Source of the DNA: Novosphingobium sp.
GTDB lineage: Bacteria > Pseudomonadota > Alphaproteobacteria > Sphingomonadales > Sphingomonadaceae
Direction of reading: 5' to 3'
Length of the DNA: 19,954 bases
Assembly (NCBI GenBank): GCA_028697875.1
Contig: JAQVEQ010000025.1
Coordinates: 1 to 19,954 of the forward strand
In this document: in pieces, positions 1-7,451 of the stretch
Position numbering within the stretch: position 1 is the first letter of the stretch
Layout of the letters: each line of letters opens with the position of its first letter
The notes under the pieces: model-generated
What the model saw: only the letters and a program-made list of their open reading frames with translations
Told to the model about the DNA's origin: nothing
Databases searched by the model: none
Position numbers and translations under genes: made by a program

Positions 1-2
1 AT

Positions 3-599
3 CTTCCCCATGTGCTGGGTGGCGACGATCTGCGCCGCCTGGTGATGGGCGAGGACATGGATAGCCTACGCGACAAGATGGGCCTTGCAACCCGCATTGC
101 GGCGAAAGCGGGCGCTATGACCTGCCTTACACGCGATCCCGGCTTCATTCGTGAAGCCAGCAAGTCATGGCTCCCCCTGGGCAAGCGCATCGTCGTTGTC
201 GGGGGCGATCTGGTCGGACTGGAACTGGCCGAATTCCTTGCCGAACGCGGCCGCGAGGTGACCGTAGTCGACGAGAACGCGCAATTCGGACGCGGGCTGA
301 CCATCGTGCGCAGGTGGCGGGTGTTCGACGAATTGCAGAACCTTGGCGTCGCCCTGCGTCCGGGTCATATGGATATTGCCATCGAGGCCGATAACGTCTC
401 GGCGCGCGATCCACAGGGCGCAGCAGTCCGGATGCCGGCCGACCATGTGATTGTGGCCAAGGGTGCACGGGGTGAACTCGGGTTGGCCCATTCGCTCGAG
501 CGCGCAGGGTTTGCCGTCCACGCGATCGGCGACTGTACCGGCATCGGTTATATCGAAGGCGCAATACGATCCGCTGCACAGGCCGCACGAGCGATCTGA
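3..599 (+). CDS. FAD/NAD(P)-dependent oxidoreductase, C-terminal part (2,4-dienoyl-CoA reductase / old-yellow-enzyme-fused type), 5' end outside window
   Basis: The open frame runs in from the left edge and 198 residues are visible, so the start lies upstream. The visible part is a pyridine-nucleotide-disulfide-type nucleotide-binding domain: a beta strand and glycine-rich turn (RIVVVGGDLVGLELAEFLAE, about residues 62-81 of the visible part), an acidic residue ending the next strand (VTVVDE), and a late FAD-contact motif (HAIGDCTGIGYIEGAI). This pattern is known from the C-terminal half of 2,4-dienoyl-CoA reductase-like enzymes, which have an N-terminal flavin TIM barrel; that barrel would be outside the window. 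The third glycine of the usual GxGxxG turn is Asp here (GGDLVG). The gene ends naturally about 10 bases before the insertion sequence. The true substrate is unknown. Family confident, role not. Confidence 0.75.
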   Translation, partial: LPHVLGGDDLRRLVMGEDMDSLRDKMGLATRIAAKAGAMTCLTRDPGFIREASKSWLPLGKRIVVVGGDLVGLELAEFLAERGREVTVVDENAQFGRGLTIVRRWRVFDELQNLGVALRPGHMDIAIEADNVSARDPQGAAVRMPADHVIVAKGARGELGLAHSLERAGFAVHAIGDCTGIGYIEGAIRSAAQAARAI

Positions 600-609
600 C
601 GCGATTTAC

Positions 610-1451
610 GGCATTGTCAGAGCAATTGCACCTGATGGAAATGTGACTGGTTGGGGGTAGGGCGGGGCCATGCCTCGCCCTCGAAAACCAGCCGTTCCGT
701 TCCGCCGTTTCAATGCTTCACCTGAAGCCATCCGCCTTGTCGTGATGATGTATGTCCGGTTCCCGCTGTCGTTGCGGAACGTCGAAGACCTGCTGTTCGA
801 GCGCGGGATCGACATTTGCCATGAGACGGTGCGGTTCTTGTGGAACCGGTTTGGGCCACTGTTCGCAGCCGACATTCGCAGGCAGCGGGTAAGCAGGATG
901 CGGGGCTTTCGGCACTGGCGTTGGCATCTGGATGAGATGTACGTCAAACTGAACGGTGAGATGGTCTACTTGTGGCGAGCTGTCGATCACGAAGGCGAGG
1001 TTCTGGAAAGCTACGTTACGAAGAAACGAGACAAATCTGCGGCTTTAGCCTTCATGAAGAAGGCGCTGAAGCGTCATGGCAGAGCCCAGAAGATCGTCAC
1101 GGATGGACTGCGTTCCTACCCGGCAGCCATGGCGGAATTGGGTAATCAGGATTGCCGGGAAATGGGCCGATACCTCAACAATCGGGCTGAGAATTCACAC
1201 CTTCCGTTTCGACGACGAGAACGCGCGATGCTGCGGTTTCGGCAGATGAAGTCGTTGCAGAAATTCGCCTCGGTTCACGCTAACGTCTACAACCACTTCA
1301 ACCAGGAACGCCATCTCGTCGACAGACAGACTTACAAGGATCGTCGCTCGGCTGCATTGGCCGAGTGGCAGAACCTCGTTGCCTGAAGAGAACGTTCAGT
1401 AGGGGCCGGGTGCGCCGGTCGGAGACAAGTTAGCGTTAGACTGACAGCGCA
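610..1451 (+). mobile_element. IS6-family insertion sequence (complete or nearly so)
   Basis: The element carries one DDE transposase gene. Its left end begins near 610 (GGCATTGTCAGAGCAATTGC). Its right end, near 1432-1450, reads GCGCTGTCAGTCTAACGCT on the opposite strand. The two ends share GC..TGTCAG and a few following bases, which fits short imperfect terminal inverted repeats. The length of about 840 bp is normal for IS6 elements. I see no matching 8-bp target duplication (bases before 611 and after 1450 differ). The right end sits inside an IS3-type orfA, whereas the left end abuts an unrelated oxidoreductase gene, so one flank has probably been lost through an adjacent deletion or recombination. 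Exact end coordinates are uncertain by a few bases. Confidence 0.8.
670..1386 (+). CDS. tnp: IS6-family DDE transposase
   Basis: The protein has 238 residues, typical for IS6 transposases. A short N-terminal helix-turn-helix region (about residues 15-75, with LRNVEDLLFERGIDICHETV) precedes the RNase-H-like catalytic core. The catalytic acids are visible: Asp88 in HLDEMYV, Asp145 in IVTDGLRSY and Glu174 in NNRAENSHLPF, with the Lys/Arg-rich segment that normally follows the Glu. The frame is intact with no stop or frameshift, so the enzyme may be active. It would move the element by replicative cointegrate formation, as known for IS6 members. The start ATG at 670 lies about 60 bases inside the left end. 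A diverged copy of this left end, up to the same start codon, occurs at 13489-13551. Confidence 0.93.
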   Translation: MPRPRKPAVPFRRFNASPEAIRLVVMMYVRFPLSLRNVEDLLFERGIDICHETVRFLWNRFGPLFAADIRRQRVSRMRGFRHWRWHLDEMYVKLNGEMVYLWRAVDHEGEVLESYVTKKRDKSAALAFMKKALKRHGRAQKIVTDGLRSYPAAMAELGNQDCREMGRYLNNRAENSHLPFRRRERAMLRFRQMKSLQKFASVHANVYNHFNQERHLVDRQTYKDRRSAALAEWQNLVA

Positions 1452-1579
1452 CCGTTCGGTGATCTGGGCCGCCGCATCACGCTTGAACTCATCGCTGAAA
1501 TTGGGCTTCCCCATTGTCGCCTCCTGTCTTCAAAATTAGGATAGAAGGCATCCAGAAATCCAGGGGCTATTCACTGACA
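1451..1579 (-). mobile_element. IS3-family element remnant: orfA start and one terminus, truncated by the IS6 element
   Basis: On the minus strand an ATG at 1514, preceded by a strong AGGAGG ribosome site, opens MGKPNFSDEFKRDAAAQITE. This is the typical first helix of an IS3-family OrfA (helix-turn-helix transposase subunit). After about 21 codons the homology stops where the IS6 right end begins (1450-1455), and the remaining frame is IS6 terminal sequence. Upstream of the ATG, the stretch to about 1575-1579 (TGTCAGTGAATAGCCCC on the minus strand) resembles the leader and outer end of such an element. orfB and the rest of orfA are missing. It cannot be mobile by itself. Family call from the N-terminal motif; the outer boundary is approximate. 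Confidence 0.7.
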
Positions 1580-1602
1580 ACTCCATCTGCTTGTACAAAG
1601 TT

Positions 1603-1617
1603 ATGAGTAATACTCAT
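1603..1617. promoter_or_regulatory. Perfect dyad ATGAGTAATACTCAT, candidate LysR-type (T-N11-A) operator
   Basis: The 15 bases form a perfect inverted repeat of ATGAGT around AAT, and contain T-N11-A with a symmetric interior, which is the recognised shape of LysR-family binding boxes. It lies about 155 bases before the first gene of the six-gene operon. The only regulator gene in the window is a LysR protein at the far end of that operon. That this regulator binds here is an inference. No convincing -35/-10 pair could be assigned in the AT-rich stretch that follows (1618-1650). Confidence 0.45.
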
Positions 1618-1712
1618 GGAATTATCCCATCAATTGAATTGGACAAATACCGTGCCCCTTGCGAGCTTCGGCCTGTTGATGACGCCAGTATCGCCGGATT
1701 GAACAGCTCGAG

Positions 1713-1726
1713 GCTCTTCGAAGAGC
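1713..1726. repeat. Perfect 14-bp palindrome GCTCTTCGAAGAGC in the operon leader
   Basis: A perfect palindrome lies 46 bases before the cupin start codon. It is bracketed by two copies of GCCGGATT (1693-1700 and 1735-1742). It could be an operator or a small hairpin in the mRNA leader. No T-run follows, so it does not look like an intrinsic terminator. The rest of 1580-1771 holds no gene that I can support. Confidence 0.35.
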
Positions 1727-1771
1727 AATCGGCTGCCGGATTAGCGGGCGGGCGATCCGGTGGAGGGGATG

Positions 1772-2638
1772 ATGACGGGCAATCCCAACAGGCGGCCGAA
1801 AAATGCGTTTCGGTCCGACCCGCGCATGGTCTGCACGAATCCGGCAGGCGGCAGGGTGCGGATGGTCGATTTTGCGCTCATGCCCGACGACGTTTTCTGT
1901 AGCCAGATACTTTACCAGTCGGAGGGCATTCTCGTGATCCTCTCCTGCGATCCCCCGCTGGCGCGCGGGCCGGGCGCACACACGCATATCCAGGACCAGT
2001 TCTTCTACTGCTTGGGAGGCGAGCTTGAGCTGGAACTGGGGGCAGAGATGTATCGGCTGGTCCGCGGCTCTCTGGCACATATTCCGGCCGGGACGAAGCA
2101 CCTGCACTGGAACGAGGGGAATGTCCCCGAATTCCACCTCGAGATACTCGTGCCCGGCGTGGCATTCTATGCGCCCGGCACCACCTTCATCGACGAGGAC
2201 GGAGAGTGGGAGCCAGGCGGCAACGTGATCCCGCCGGCGGTGAAGATCGCGGCGCCGGCGGTCAGGGTTCTGTCCGACCCGACCGGGACGATGTGCCCCG
2301 CCTTGCCGGATTCGCACAATGTCTTGATCGCCGCCGTATCCCAGAGTCCGGGGAGCAGTGCGGCGAACGATGGAGGGATGCGGGTCCACGCCTGCGACCA
2401 GGTCCTTTACGTCACCGGCGGGCGGCTTGCGGTGGATATCGCCCTGGACAGCTATGAGGTTGCCGAACACGGCCTGGTCATCATTCCCGCCGGCGTGCCG
2501 TTCCGGCACCGGGCCGTCGGTGACGGAGTGCAGACGCACCTTCTGCTTGTCATTCCCGCGGATGGGGCAGGGGCTGGGGCATACCCCGCACACAACATGC
2601 TGGAGGGCGAAGCGGTCGACTTTGCCGCCGCACCGTGA
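1772..2638 (+). CDS. Bicupin protein (two cupin domains), first gene of catabolic operon
   Basis: The protein has 288 residues from the ATG at 1772, chosen because GGAGG (1762-1766) sits five bases upstream; a GTG at 1760 and an ATG at 1769 are in frame but worse placed. There are two beta-barrel cupin domains. The first (about 65-115) has H70-x-H72 in AHTHIQDQFFYCLGG and PAGTKH with His110, so it can plausibly bind a metal; the usual metal-binding Glu is Gln76. The second (about 203-250) reads RVHACDQVLYVTGG and PAGVPFRH. It lacks the first His of HxH, and the later His is shifted, so its metal site looks degenerate. There is no signal peptide, so it is cytoplasmic. Cupins of this type are isomerases, dioxygenases, decarboxylases or sugar-acid binders; the reaction here is unknown. 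The next gene starts 29 bases downstream. Confidence 0.85.
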   Translation: MTGNPNRRPKNAFRSDPRMVCTNPAGGRVRMVDFALMPDDVFCSQILYQSEGILVILSCDPPLARGPGAHTHIQDQFFYCLGGELELELGAEMYRLVRGSLAHIPAGTKHLHWNEGNVPEFHLEILVPGVAFYAPGTTFIDEDGEWEPGGNVIPPAVKIAAPAVRVLSDPTGTMCPALPDSHNVLIAAVSQSPGSSAANDGGMRVHACDQVLYVTGGRLAVDIALDSYEVAEHGLVIIPAGVPFRHRAVGDGVQTHLLLVIPADGAGAGAYPAHNMLEGEAVDFAAAP

Positions 2639-2667
2639 CGCCATTCGAACGGAGAAAGGATTTAACC

Positions 2668-3468
2668 ATGAGGGCCAATGATGATGCATCGCACCGTCTT
2701 CGACGCAGCCTCGAATATGTCCCCGCGTATCCGGACAACCTGAAAACGGCTGCGGAAAGCTCGCTGGCCGATGTCATTTGCATCGATCTCGAAGATTCGG
2801 TTGCGCCGCAGCGCAAGGCGGAAGCGCGCGCCGGACTTGCGGGGATGTTGGCCGGGCTCTCGTTCCGTGCCGCCGAAGTGCTGGTGCGCGTCAATGGGCG
2901 CGGCACCGACGAGCACGAGGACGACATCGCCGCGTGCAACGGCCTGCCGATCGATGGCGTGGTCCTGCCCAAGGTCGATACGCCCCTGCAGGCGGCGCAA
3001 GTTCGGGGGGAAGTGAACGAGGCGCTTGGCCTCTGGTGCATGATCGAGACGGCCGAGGGATGCCTGGAAGCTCGCGGCATCGCGGCGGTCCTGGGTGTGG
3101 AGGCCCTGCTGGTCGGGGGGCATGACCTGGCCGAGAACCTAGGCGTTCCGTTGCGTGCGATGGCGGCGGGCCTGGCGCCCTATTACGTGCCCATCGTGCT
3201 GGCTGCGCGCGCGGCGGGGGTTTCGGCGATTGCACCGGTTGCAATGGGCGGAGAGCCGGACGACGTGATCTACGGTTTCGATGGCCGTTCGACCTATCAT
3301 GGACAGGATATTGCCGCGATCAACCGGTTGTTCAGCCCGACTGAAGCGGAAGTCCAGGCGGCCCGCGACATGATCTCCGGAGGGCGCATTTTCGGCGATC
3401 ACCTCCACCACGCCGAACGGCTGATCCATATTGCGGATGCGATCGCGATGCAGGATGCGCGCCGGTGA
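2668..3468 (+). CDS. HpcH/HpaI aldolase / CitE-like (CoA-ester) lyase
   Basis: The protein has 266 residues from the ATG at 2668, which has GGAGAAAGGA seven bases upstream; an in-frame GTG at 2635 would overlap the cupin gene without a ribosome site. It is a TIM-barrel Mg-dependent lyase. Visible landmarks are CIDLEDSV (residues 38-45, acidic pair), VRVNG with Arg74, LPKVD (100-104), MIETAEG with metal-ligand Glu127, and VGGHDLAENLG with Asp153 in place of the more usual FGxxDL. The C-terminal GRSTYHGQDIAAINRLF segment corresponds to the G+IHPxQ region of CitE/malyl-CoA lyases; the His-Pro is altered to His-Gly. The family cleaves or forms C-C bonds in 3-hydroxyacyl-CoA or 2-keto-hydroxy acids. 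Its stop overlaps the next start (GTGA). The likely role is carbon-chain cleavage in this operon's pathway; the substrate is unknown. Confidence 0.87.
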   Translation: MRANDDASHRLRRSLEYVPAYPDNLKTAAESSLADVICIDLEDSVAPQRKAEARAGLAGMLAGLSFRAAEVLVRVNGRGTDEHEDDIAACNGLPIDGVVLPKVDTPLQAAQVRGEVNEALGLWCMIETAEGCLEARGIAAVLGVEALLVGGHDLAENLGVPLRAMAAGLAPYYVPIVLAARAAGVSAIAPVAMGGEPDDVIYGFDGRSTYHGQDIAAINRLFSPTEAEVQAARDMISGGRIFGDHLHHAERLIHIADAIAMQDARR

Positions 3469-5654
3469 AGCCCACTTATTGTCTCTCCGTCGCCGCCACC
3501 GGCCTGGCTATGCTGCTTGGGTCGCAAATCGCGGCCCGTAGCGAAGCGGCCACGCCCGATGTGCCGGCCGATGGGCGCGCGCTCTATGCGTCGAATTGCG
3601 CCATGTGCCACGGGGCCGCGTTGCAGGGCGGTGTCGCCCCGGCACTGCGCGGCGCCGAATTCCGCCGCCGCTGGTCCTTGCCTGCCGCGCTCGGCCAGTT
3701 CATCGCGGCATCCATGCCGCCCGCCTCGCCGGGGCGGTTGAGCGCGCGGGAATACGCGGCGATTACCGAATTCGTGATCGGCTTTCGCGTGGCTGGGGCC
3801 GAGGAGGCCCCGAACGCCGCCCAGCCGGCAGGCACGCCAGTGCCGCAGGCGTTCACCTATCGCGCAATGGCGGCGCAGGGTGACACGAAGCTCGAAAAAC
3901 CGCCGACGATCGACATCGCCGCCGCCCTGGCAAGCATGCGCGTTCCCTCGCAAAGGGAAGTAACCGGCTATGAGCCCGTGACCCAGCGGGTGCTGGACAA
4001 TCCCGACCCTGCCGAATGGCCGAGCTGGCGCGGGACTTCCAGCCTTCAGGGGTACAGTCCCCTGGATTCGATCAACCGTCGCAACGTCGGTCAGTTGCGG
4101 CTCGCCTGGGCTTGGCCGATGCCCGACGGCGGGCAGCAGCAGACCGCGCCGCTGGTGCGCTCGGGTGTGATGTTCCTCCCCGCGAACAACGGAGTGGTCG
4201 AGGCGCTGGATGCCAGGACCGGCGATCTGATCTGGGATTACCGTGCCAGTCTGGCCCAGATTCCGGACGATGCCAGCTATCGCAGAGTGCAACCTAACCG
4301 GCAGAAGAATGCCATTGCCCTGGTCGACGACAAGGTCGTTCTGACGACGCCTGACGCGCGGTTGATCGCACTCGACGTCCGCACAGGCAAGCCGGTCTGG
4401 GAAAGACAGGTGTTCGGCACGGACAGCGGTTACAGTTACACTGTCGGCCCGCTGGTCGCCGACGGAAAGATCATTGCCGGTATTTCGGGATGCTCGACGG
4501 CGGAGACGGCGGGCGGCTGCTTCATTACCGCGCACGATGCCGCTGATGGGCACGAATTGTGGCGCATGAACGTGATCGCCGATGTCGATGATCCGGCACT
4601 CGAGCGTTCCTGGAACGGTGTGCCTGCCGGTGCGCGGTGGGGGGGCGCCCTCTGGACCACCGGTTCCTACGATTCCGCCACTGGCACGACATATTGGGGA
4701 ACCGGTGGACCCGGCCCCTATACCGAGGCAATACGCGGCACTGGCGACGGCGATCTGCTCTATACCAACAGTACGCTCGCGCTCGATGCCGTTACCGGGA
4801 AGATGCGCTGGTATTTTCAGCATCTCCCCCGCGATAACTGGGACCTCGACAGTCCGTTCGAACGGATACTCGCCGACCTGACCATTGGGGACAAGGAGCG
4901 GCGGGCGATGATTACGGTCGCGGGGAAAGACGGGATCGCTTTCGCGCTCGACCGCGACACGGGCGAATATCTCTGGTCGGCGGAAACCGTCGTCCAGAAC
5001 GTGGTAAGGCGGATCGACCCGCAAAGCGGGAAGGTGGAGACGAATCCCGACGTCATCCCCGCGCTGGGCGAGACACGCATGGTATGCCCCAGTAACAGCG
5101 GCGGAAAGCTCTGGCAGGCCGCCAGCTACAGTCCGCTGGCACACGCGCTCTACGTCCCGCTGGCGGAAAGCTGCAACGAAGTAACGCCTGCCCCTACGGA
5201 ATTCACCGCCGGGAACATGGTCGGCGCCGCGCGGATCGGGCCGCGCGTCCTGCCCGAAGGGATCGAGGATGCAGGCCTGCTGCAGGCCATCGACGCACAG
5301 AGTGGCAAGACCCTGTGGCGCTACCGCCAGCGGGAAATATTCACCAGCTCCGCGCTTGCGACTGCCGGGGGGCTGGTGTTCGTCGGCGATGCGGGGCGTT
5401 GGCTCAAGGTGTTCGATGCGCGCGACGGGAAGCTGGTCTGGAAAGTCAGGCTGAATGCGCCGATCGGCGGATCGCCGATGACCTATGCGATCGATGGCGT
5501 GCAGTATCTCGCCGTGCCCACCGGCTTTAGCGCGCAGGCGGCCACGGGAGCGGGGCTTTCGCCCGAAACGCCGATTCCCGTGGGCTCGGGCAATTCGATT
5601 TTCGTCTTCCGCCTCGACCCCGCCGTGAAGCACATGCAGGGAGAACGGAAATGA
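3465..5654 (+). CDS. PQQ-dependent quinohemoprotein dehydrogenase with N-terminal cytochrome c domain, periplasmic
   Basis: The protein has 729 residues. The GTG start at 3465 overlaps the preceding stop by four bases. A signal peptide (residues 1 to about 28, hydrophobic core CLSVAATGLAMLLG) directs export. Residues 35-120 form a small cytochrome c domain with heme site C45-A-M-C48-H49 and a candidate axial Met83. A linker leads to an eight-bladed propeller quinoprotein domain (about 180-720) with repeated blade motifs such as ALDARTGDLIWDY, ALDVRTGKPVWE and ALDAVTGKMRWYFQH, the WGTGGPGP turn, and DNWDLD carrying the likely catalytic Asp. Electrons from substrate would pass through PQQ to the fused heme and on to the respiratory chain. 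Most quinohemoprotein alcohol dehydrogenases have heme c at the C terminus; the N-terminal order recalls polyvinyl-alcohol dehydrogenase of sphingomonads. The likely substrate class is a primary or secondary alcohol. Confidence 0.93.
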   Translation: MKPTYCLSVAATGLAMLLGSQIAARSEAATPDVPADGRALYASNCAMCHGAALQGGVAPALRGAEFRRRWSLPAALGQFIAASMPPASPGRLSAREYAAITEFVIGFRVAGAEEAPNAAQPAGTPVPQAFTYRAMAAQGDTKLEKPPTIDIAAALASMRVPSQREVTGYEPVTQRVLDNPDPAEWPSWRGTSSLQGYSPLDSINRRNVGQLRLAWAWPMPDGGQQQTAPLVRSGVMFLPANNGVVEALDARTGDLIWDYRASLAQIPDDASYRRVQPNRQKNAIALVDDKVVLTTPDARLIALDVRTGKPVWERQVFGTDSGYSYTVGPLVADGKIIAGISGCSTAETAGGCFITAHDAADGHELWRMNVIADVDDPALERSWNGVPAGARWGGALWTTGSYDSATGTTYWGTGGPGPYTEAIRGTGDGDLLYTNSTLALDAVTGKMRWYFQHLPRDNWDLDSPFERILADLTIGDKERRAMITVAGKDGIAFALDRDTGEYLWSAETVVQNVVRRIDPQSGKVETNPDVIPALGETRMVCPSNSGGKLWQAASYSPLAHALYVPLAESCNEVTPAPTEFTAGNMVGAARIGPRVLPEGIEDAGLLQAIDAQSGKTLWRYRQREIFTSSALATAGGLVFVGDAGRWLKVFDARDGKLVWKVRLNAPIGGSPMTYAIDGVQYLAVPTGFSAQAATGAGLSPETPIPVGSGNSIFVFRLDPAVKHMQGERK

Positions 5655-7444
5655 CCGGAGTCGTCCGGATCGGCGGTGCGTCCGCCGGGTTCATCGATAG
5701 TGCAATTGCCGTGCCGCAGCTTCTGGCTGCGGGAGTGGATTTCCTTGCCTTCGATTTCATGGGCGAAGGCAACATGCCGATCCTCGCCCGGCGGCGCGAC
5801 GAACAGGGGCAGCCCGCCTACATGGAAGAGTTCGTCGAGCACATGCGCAACAACCTCGGCACGATCATGCGGCAGGGCGTGCGCGTGGTGGCCAATGCCG
5901 GGGGGCTCGATCCCGAAGCCTGTGCCCGCGCCTTGGAAAAGGCGGCGGCGGACCTGGGGCTTGCACCACGCATCGCCTGGATCGGGGGCGACAACCTGGT
6001 GGAGCGCGAACAGGACCTGCGCGATGCAGGCAAGCTGTTGCCGTTCGGCAGGGAAAAGGTCCCGCCCGGTCCGAGCACGACGGCCAATGCCTATTTCGGT
6101 GCTTTTCCCATCGCCGCCGCGCTGGACCGCGGGGCGCAGATCGTGGTGACGGGCCGCATTGTCGACAGTGCGGCGTCGCTGGGGCCGCTGATCCATGCCT
6201 TCGGCTGGACTGCCGGGGATTACGACCGGCTGGCGGCGGGGACGCTGATCGGGCACCTGCTCGAATGCGGGGCGCATGTCACTGGCGGGCTGTTCACCGA
6301 TTGGCGCGACGTGCCCGACTGGGCGAACATCGGCTACCCGATCGCCGAATGCCGTGCGGATGGCTCCGCTGTCATCACCAAGCCGGAGGAGACGGGAGGG
6401 CTCGTCTCGGTCGGCACGGTCGCCGAGCAGATGCTCTACGAGGTGGGCGATCCCGCGCGCTATCTGGTGCCGGATGTCGCTTGCGATTTCGGTGCGGTCA
6501 CGATGCAGCAGGTGGGCCGGGACCGTGTCGAAGTGACGGGCGCGCGCGGCCATCCGCCCGAACCGACCTACAAGGTCATCCTCACCCGCAACGACGGTTG
6601 GCGCGGGTATGCCGTCGTGCCGGTCAGCGGAATCGACGCGGTGGCCAAGGCGGAGCGCATCGGTGCCGCGCTGGTCGAACGGACGCGGAGCCTCCTGCGC
6701 CAGCGCAACATGGCCGATTGGCGGGCCACGCGGGTCGAGGCGATCGGCGGGGAAGGAAGCTACGGCGCCCAGAGGAGTGTTGCGGCGCGGACGGTGCGCG
6801 AGACCACGCTGCGCATCGTTGCCGATCACGATACGCCCGAAGGCGCGGCCCTGATGGTCCGGGAGCACTTTTCGGCCGGCGTGTCGATGGCGCCCGGTAA
6901 TGCCTGTTCGCCTCTCGGCCTCGGGGTCACGGCACTTCACCGGCTGGGTTCCGCGCTTATCGCGAAGTCGGACGTGACGCCCCGGCTGCACGATGCCGGG
7001 GGCTGCATTGAGGTGACGGTTCCAGCTGGCGGGCCACGACAGAGCGCAGCTGCCAACGCTGCGCCGGAGGAGGCGGAACTCCAGCCATGCGATATGTCGG
7101 TGCCGTTGGTGCAGCTCGCTTGGGTGCGAAGCGGTGACAAGGGCAATATCGCCAACGTCGCGGTGATCGCCCGCGACGCCCGGTTCGCGCCTTATATCCG
7201 TGCTGCGCTCGATCCCGCAGCGGTGGGCGAATGGTATGCGCACCTGTTCGAGAGCGATGCGGACCGGCTGGTTCAGCGCTTCGACGTGCCGGGAATCCAC
7301 GCGCTCAATTTCATGCTGCACGACGCGCTCGATGGCGGGATGACAGTGTCGTTGCGCTACGATCCGATGGGCAAGGGACTCGCCCAGCAATTACTCGATT
7401 TTCCCGTCCCCGTGCCCGCGCCGATCGCGGCGGCCGGCACCTGA
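5651..7444 (+). CDS. AtuA-family (DUF1446) protein with C-terminal AtuA-like domain
   Basis: The protein has 597 residues. The ATG at 5651 overlaps the previous stop (ATGA), with AGGGAGAACGGAA upstream. The long N-terminal DUF1446/AtuA domain (about 1-450) shows NAGGLDPEAC, VVTGRIVDSAASLGPLIHAF, GHLLECGAHVTGG, IGYPIAEC, GTVAEQMLYEVGDP and YLVPDVACDF. A Pro/Ala linker leads to the smaller C-terminal domain (about 485-590) with the hallmark RSGDKGNIANVAVIAR. AtuA belongs to acyclic terpene utilisation clusters in Pseudomonas, but its biochemical role is not established; homologues occur in many acid-catabolic operons, often with CoA enzymes. There is no signal peptide, so it is cytoplasmic. Partnership with the CitE-like lyase is an inference from operon linkage. 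The family call is firm, the reaction is not known. Confidence 0.9.
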   Translation: MTGVVRIGGASAGFIDSAIAVPQLLAAGVDFLAFDFMGEGNMPILARRRDEQGQPAYMEEFVEHMRNNLGTIMRQGVRVVANAGGLDPEACARALEKAAADLGLAPRIAWIGGDNLVEREQDLRDAGKLLPFGREKVPPGPSTTANAYFGAFPIAAALDRGAQIVVTGRIVDSAASLGPLIHAFGWTAGDYDRLAAGTLIGHLLECGAHVTGGLFTDWRDVPDWANIGYPIAECRADGSAVITKPEETGGLVSVGTVAEQMLYEVGDPARYLVPDVACDFGAVTMQQVGRDRVEVTGARGHPPEPTYKVILTRNDGWRGYAVVPVSGIDAVAKAERIGAALVERTRSLLRQRNMADWRATRVEAIGGEGSYGAQRSVAARTVRETTLRIVADHDTPEGAALMVREHFSAGVSMAPGNACSPLGLGVTALHRLGSALIAKSDVTPRLHDAGGCIEVTVPAGGPRQSAAANAAPEEAELQPCDMSVPLVQLAWVRSGDKGNIANVAVIARDARFAPYIRAALDPAAVGEWYAHLFESDADRLVQRFDVPGIHALNFMLHDALDGGMTVSLRYDPMGKGLAQQLLDFPVPVPAPIAAAGT

Positions 7445-7451
7445 GCGGCCG

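Noticed and set aside
1591..1902. Short open frame in the leader of the cupin operon
   Set aside because: It runs out of frame into the cupin gene, has no ribosome site and resembles no family.
3399..7390. Very long open frames antisense to the PQQ dehydrogenase and AtuA genes (over 600 codons each)
   Set aside because: They are a side effect of high GC and codon bias in the sense genes; their translations are Arg/His/Pro/Gly-rich without recognisable domains, and the sense proteins are clear.
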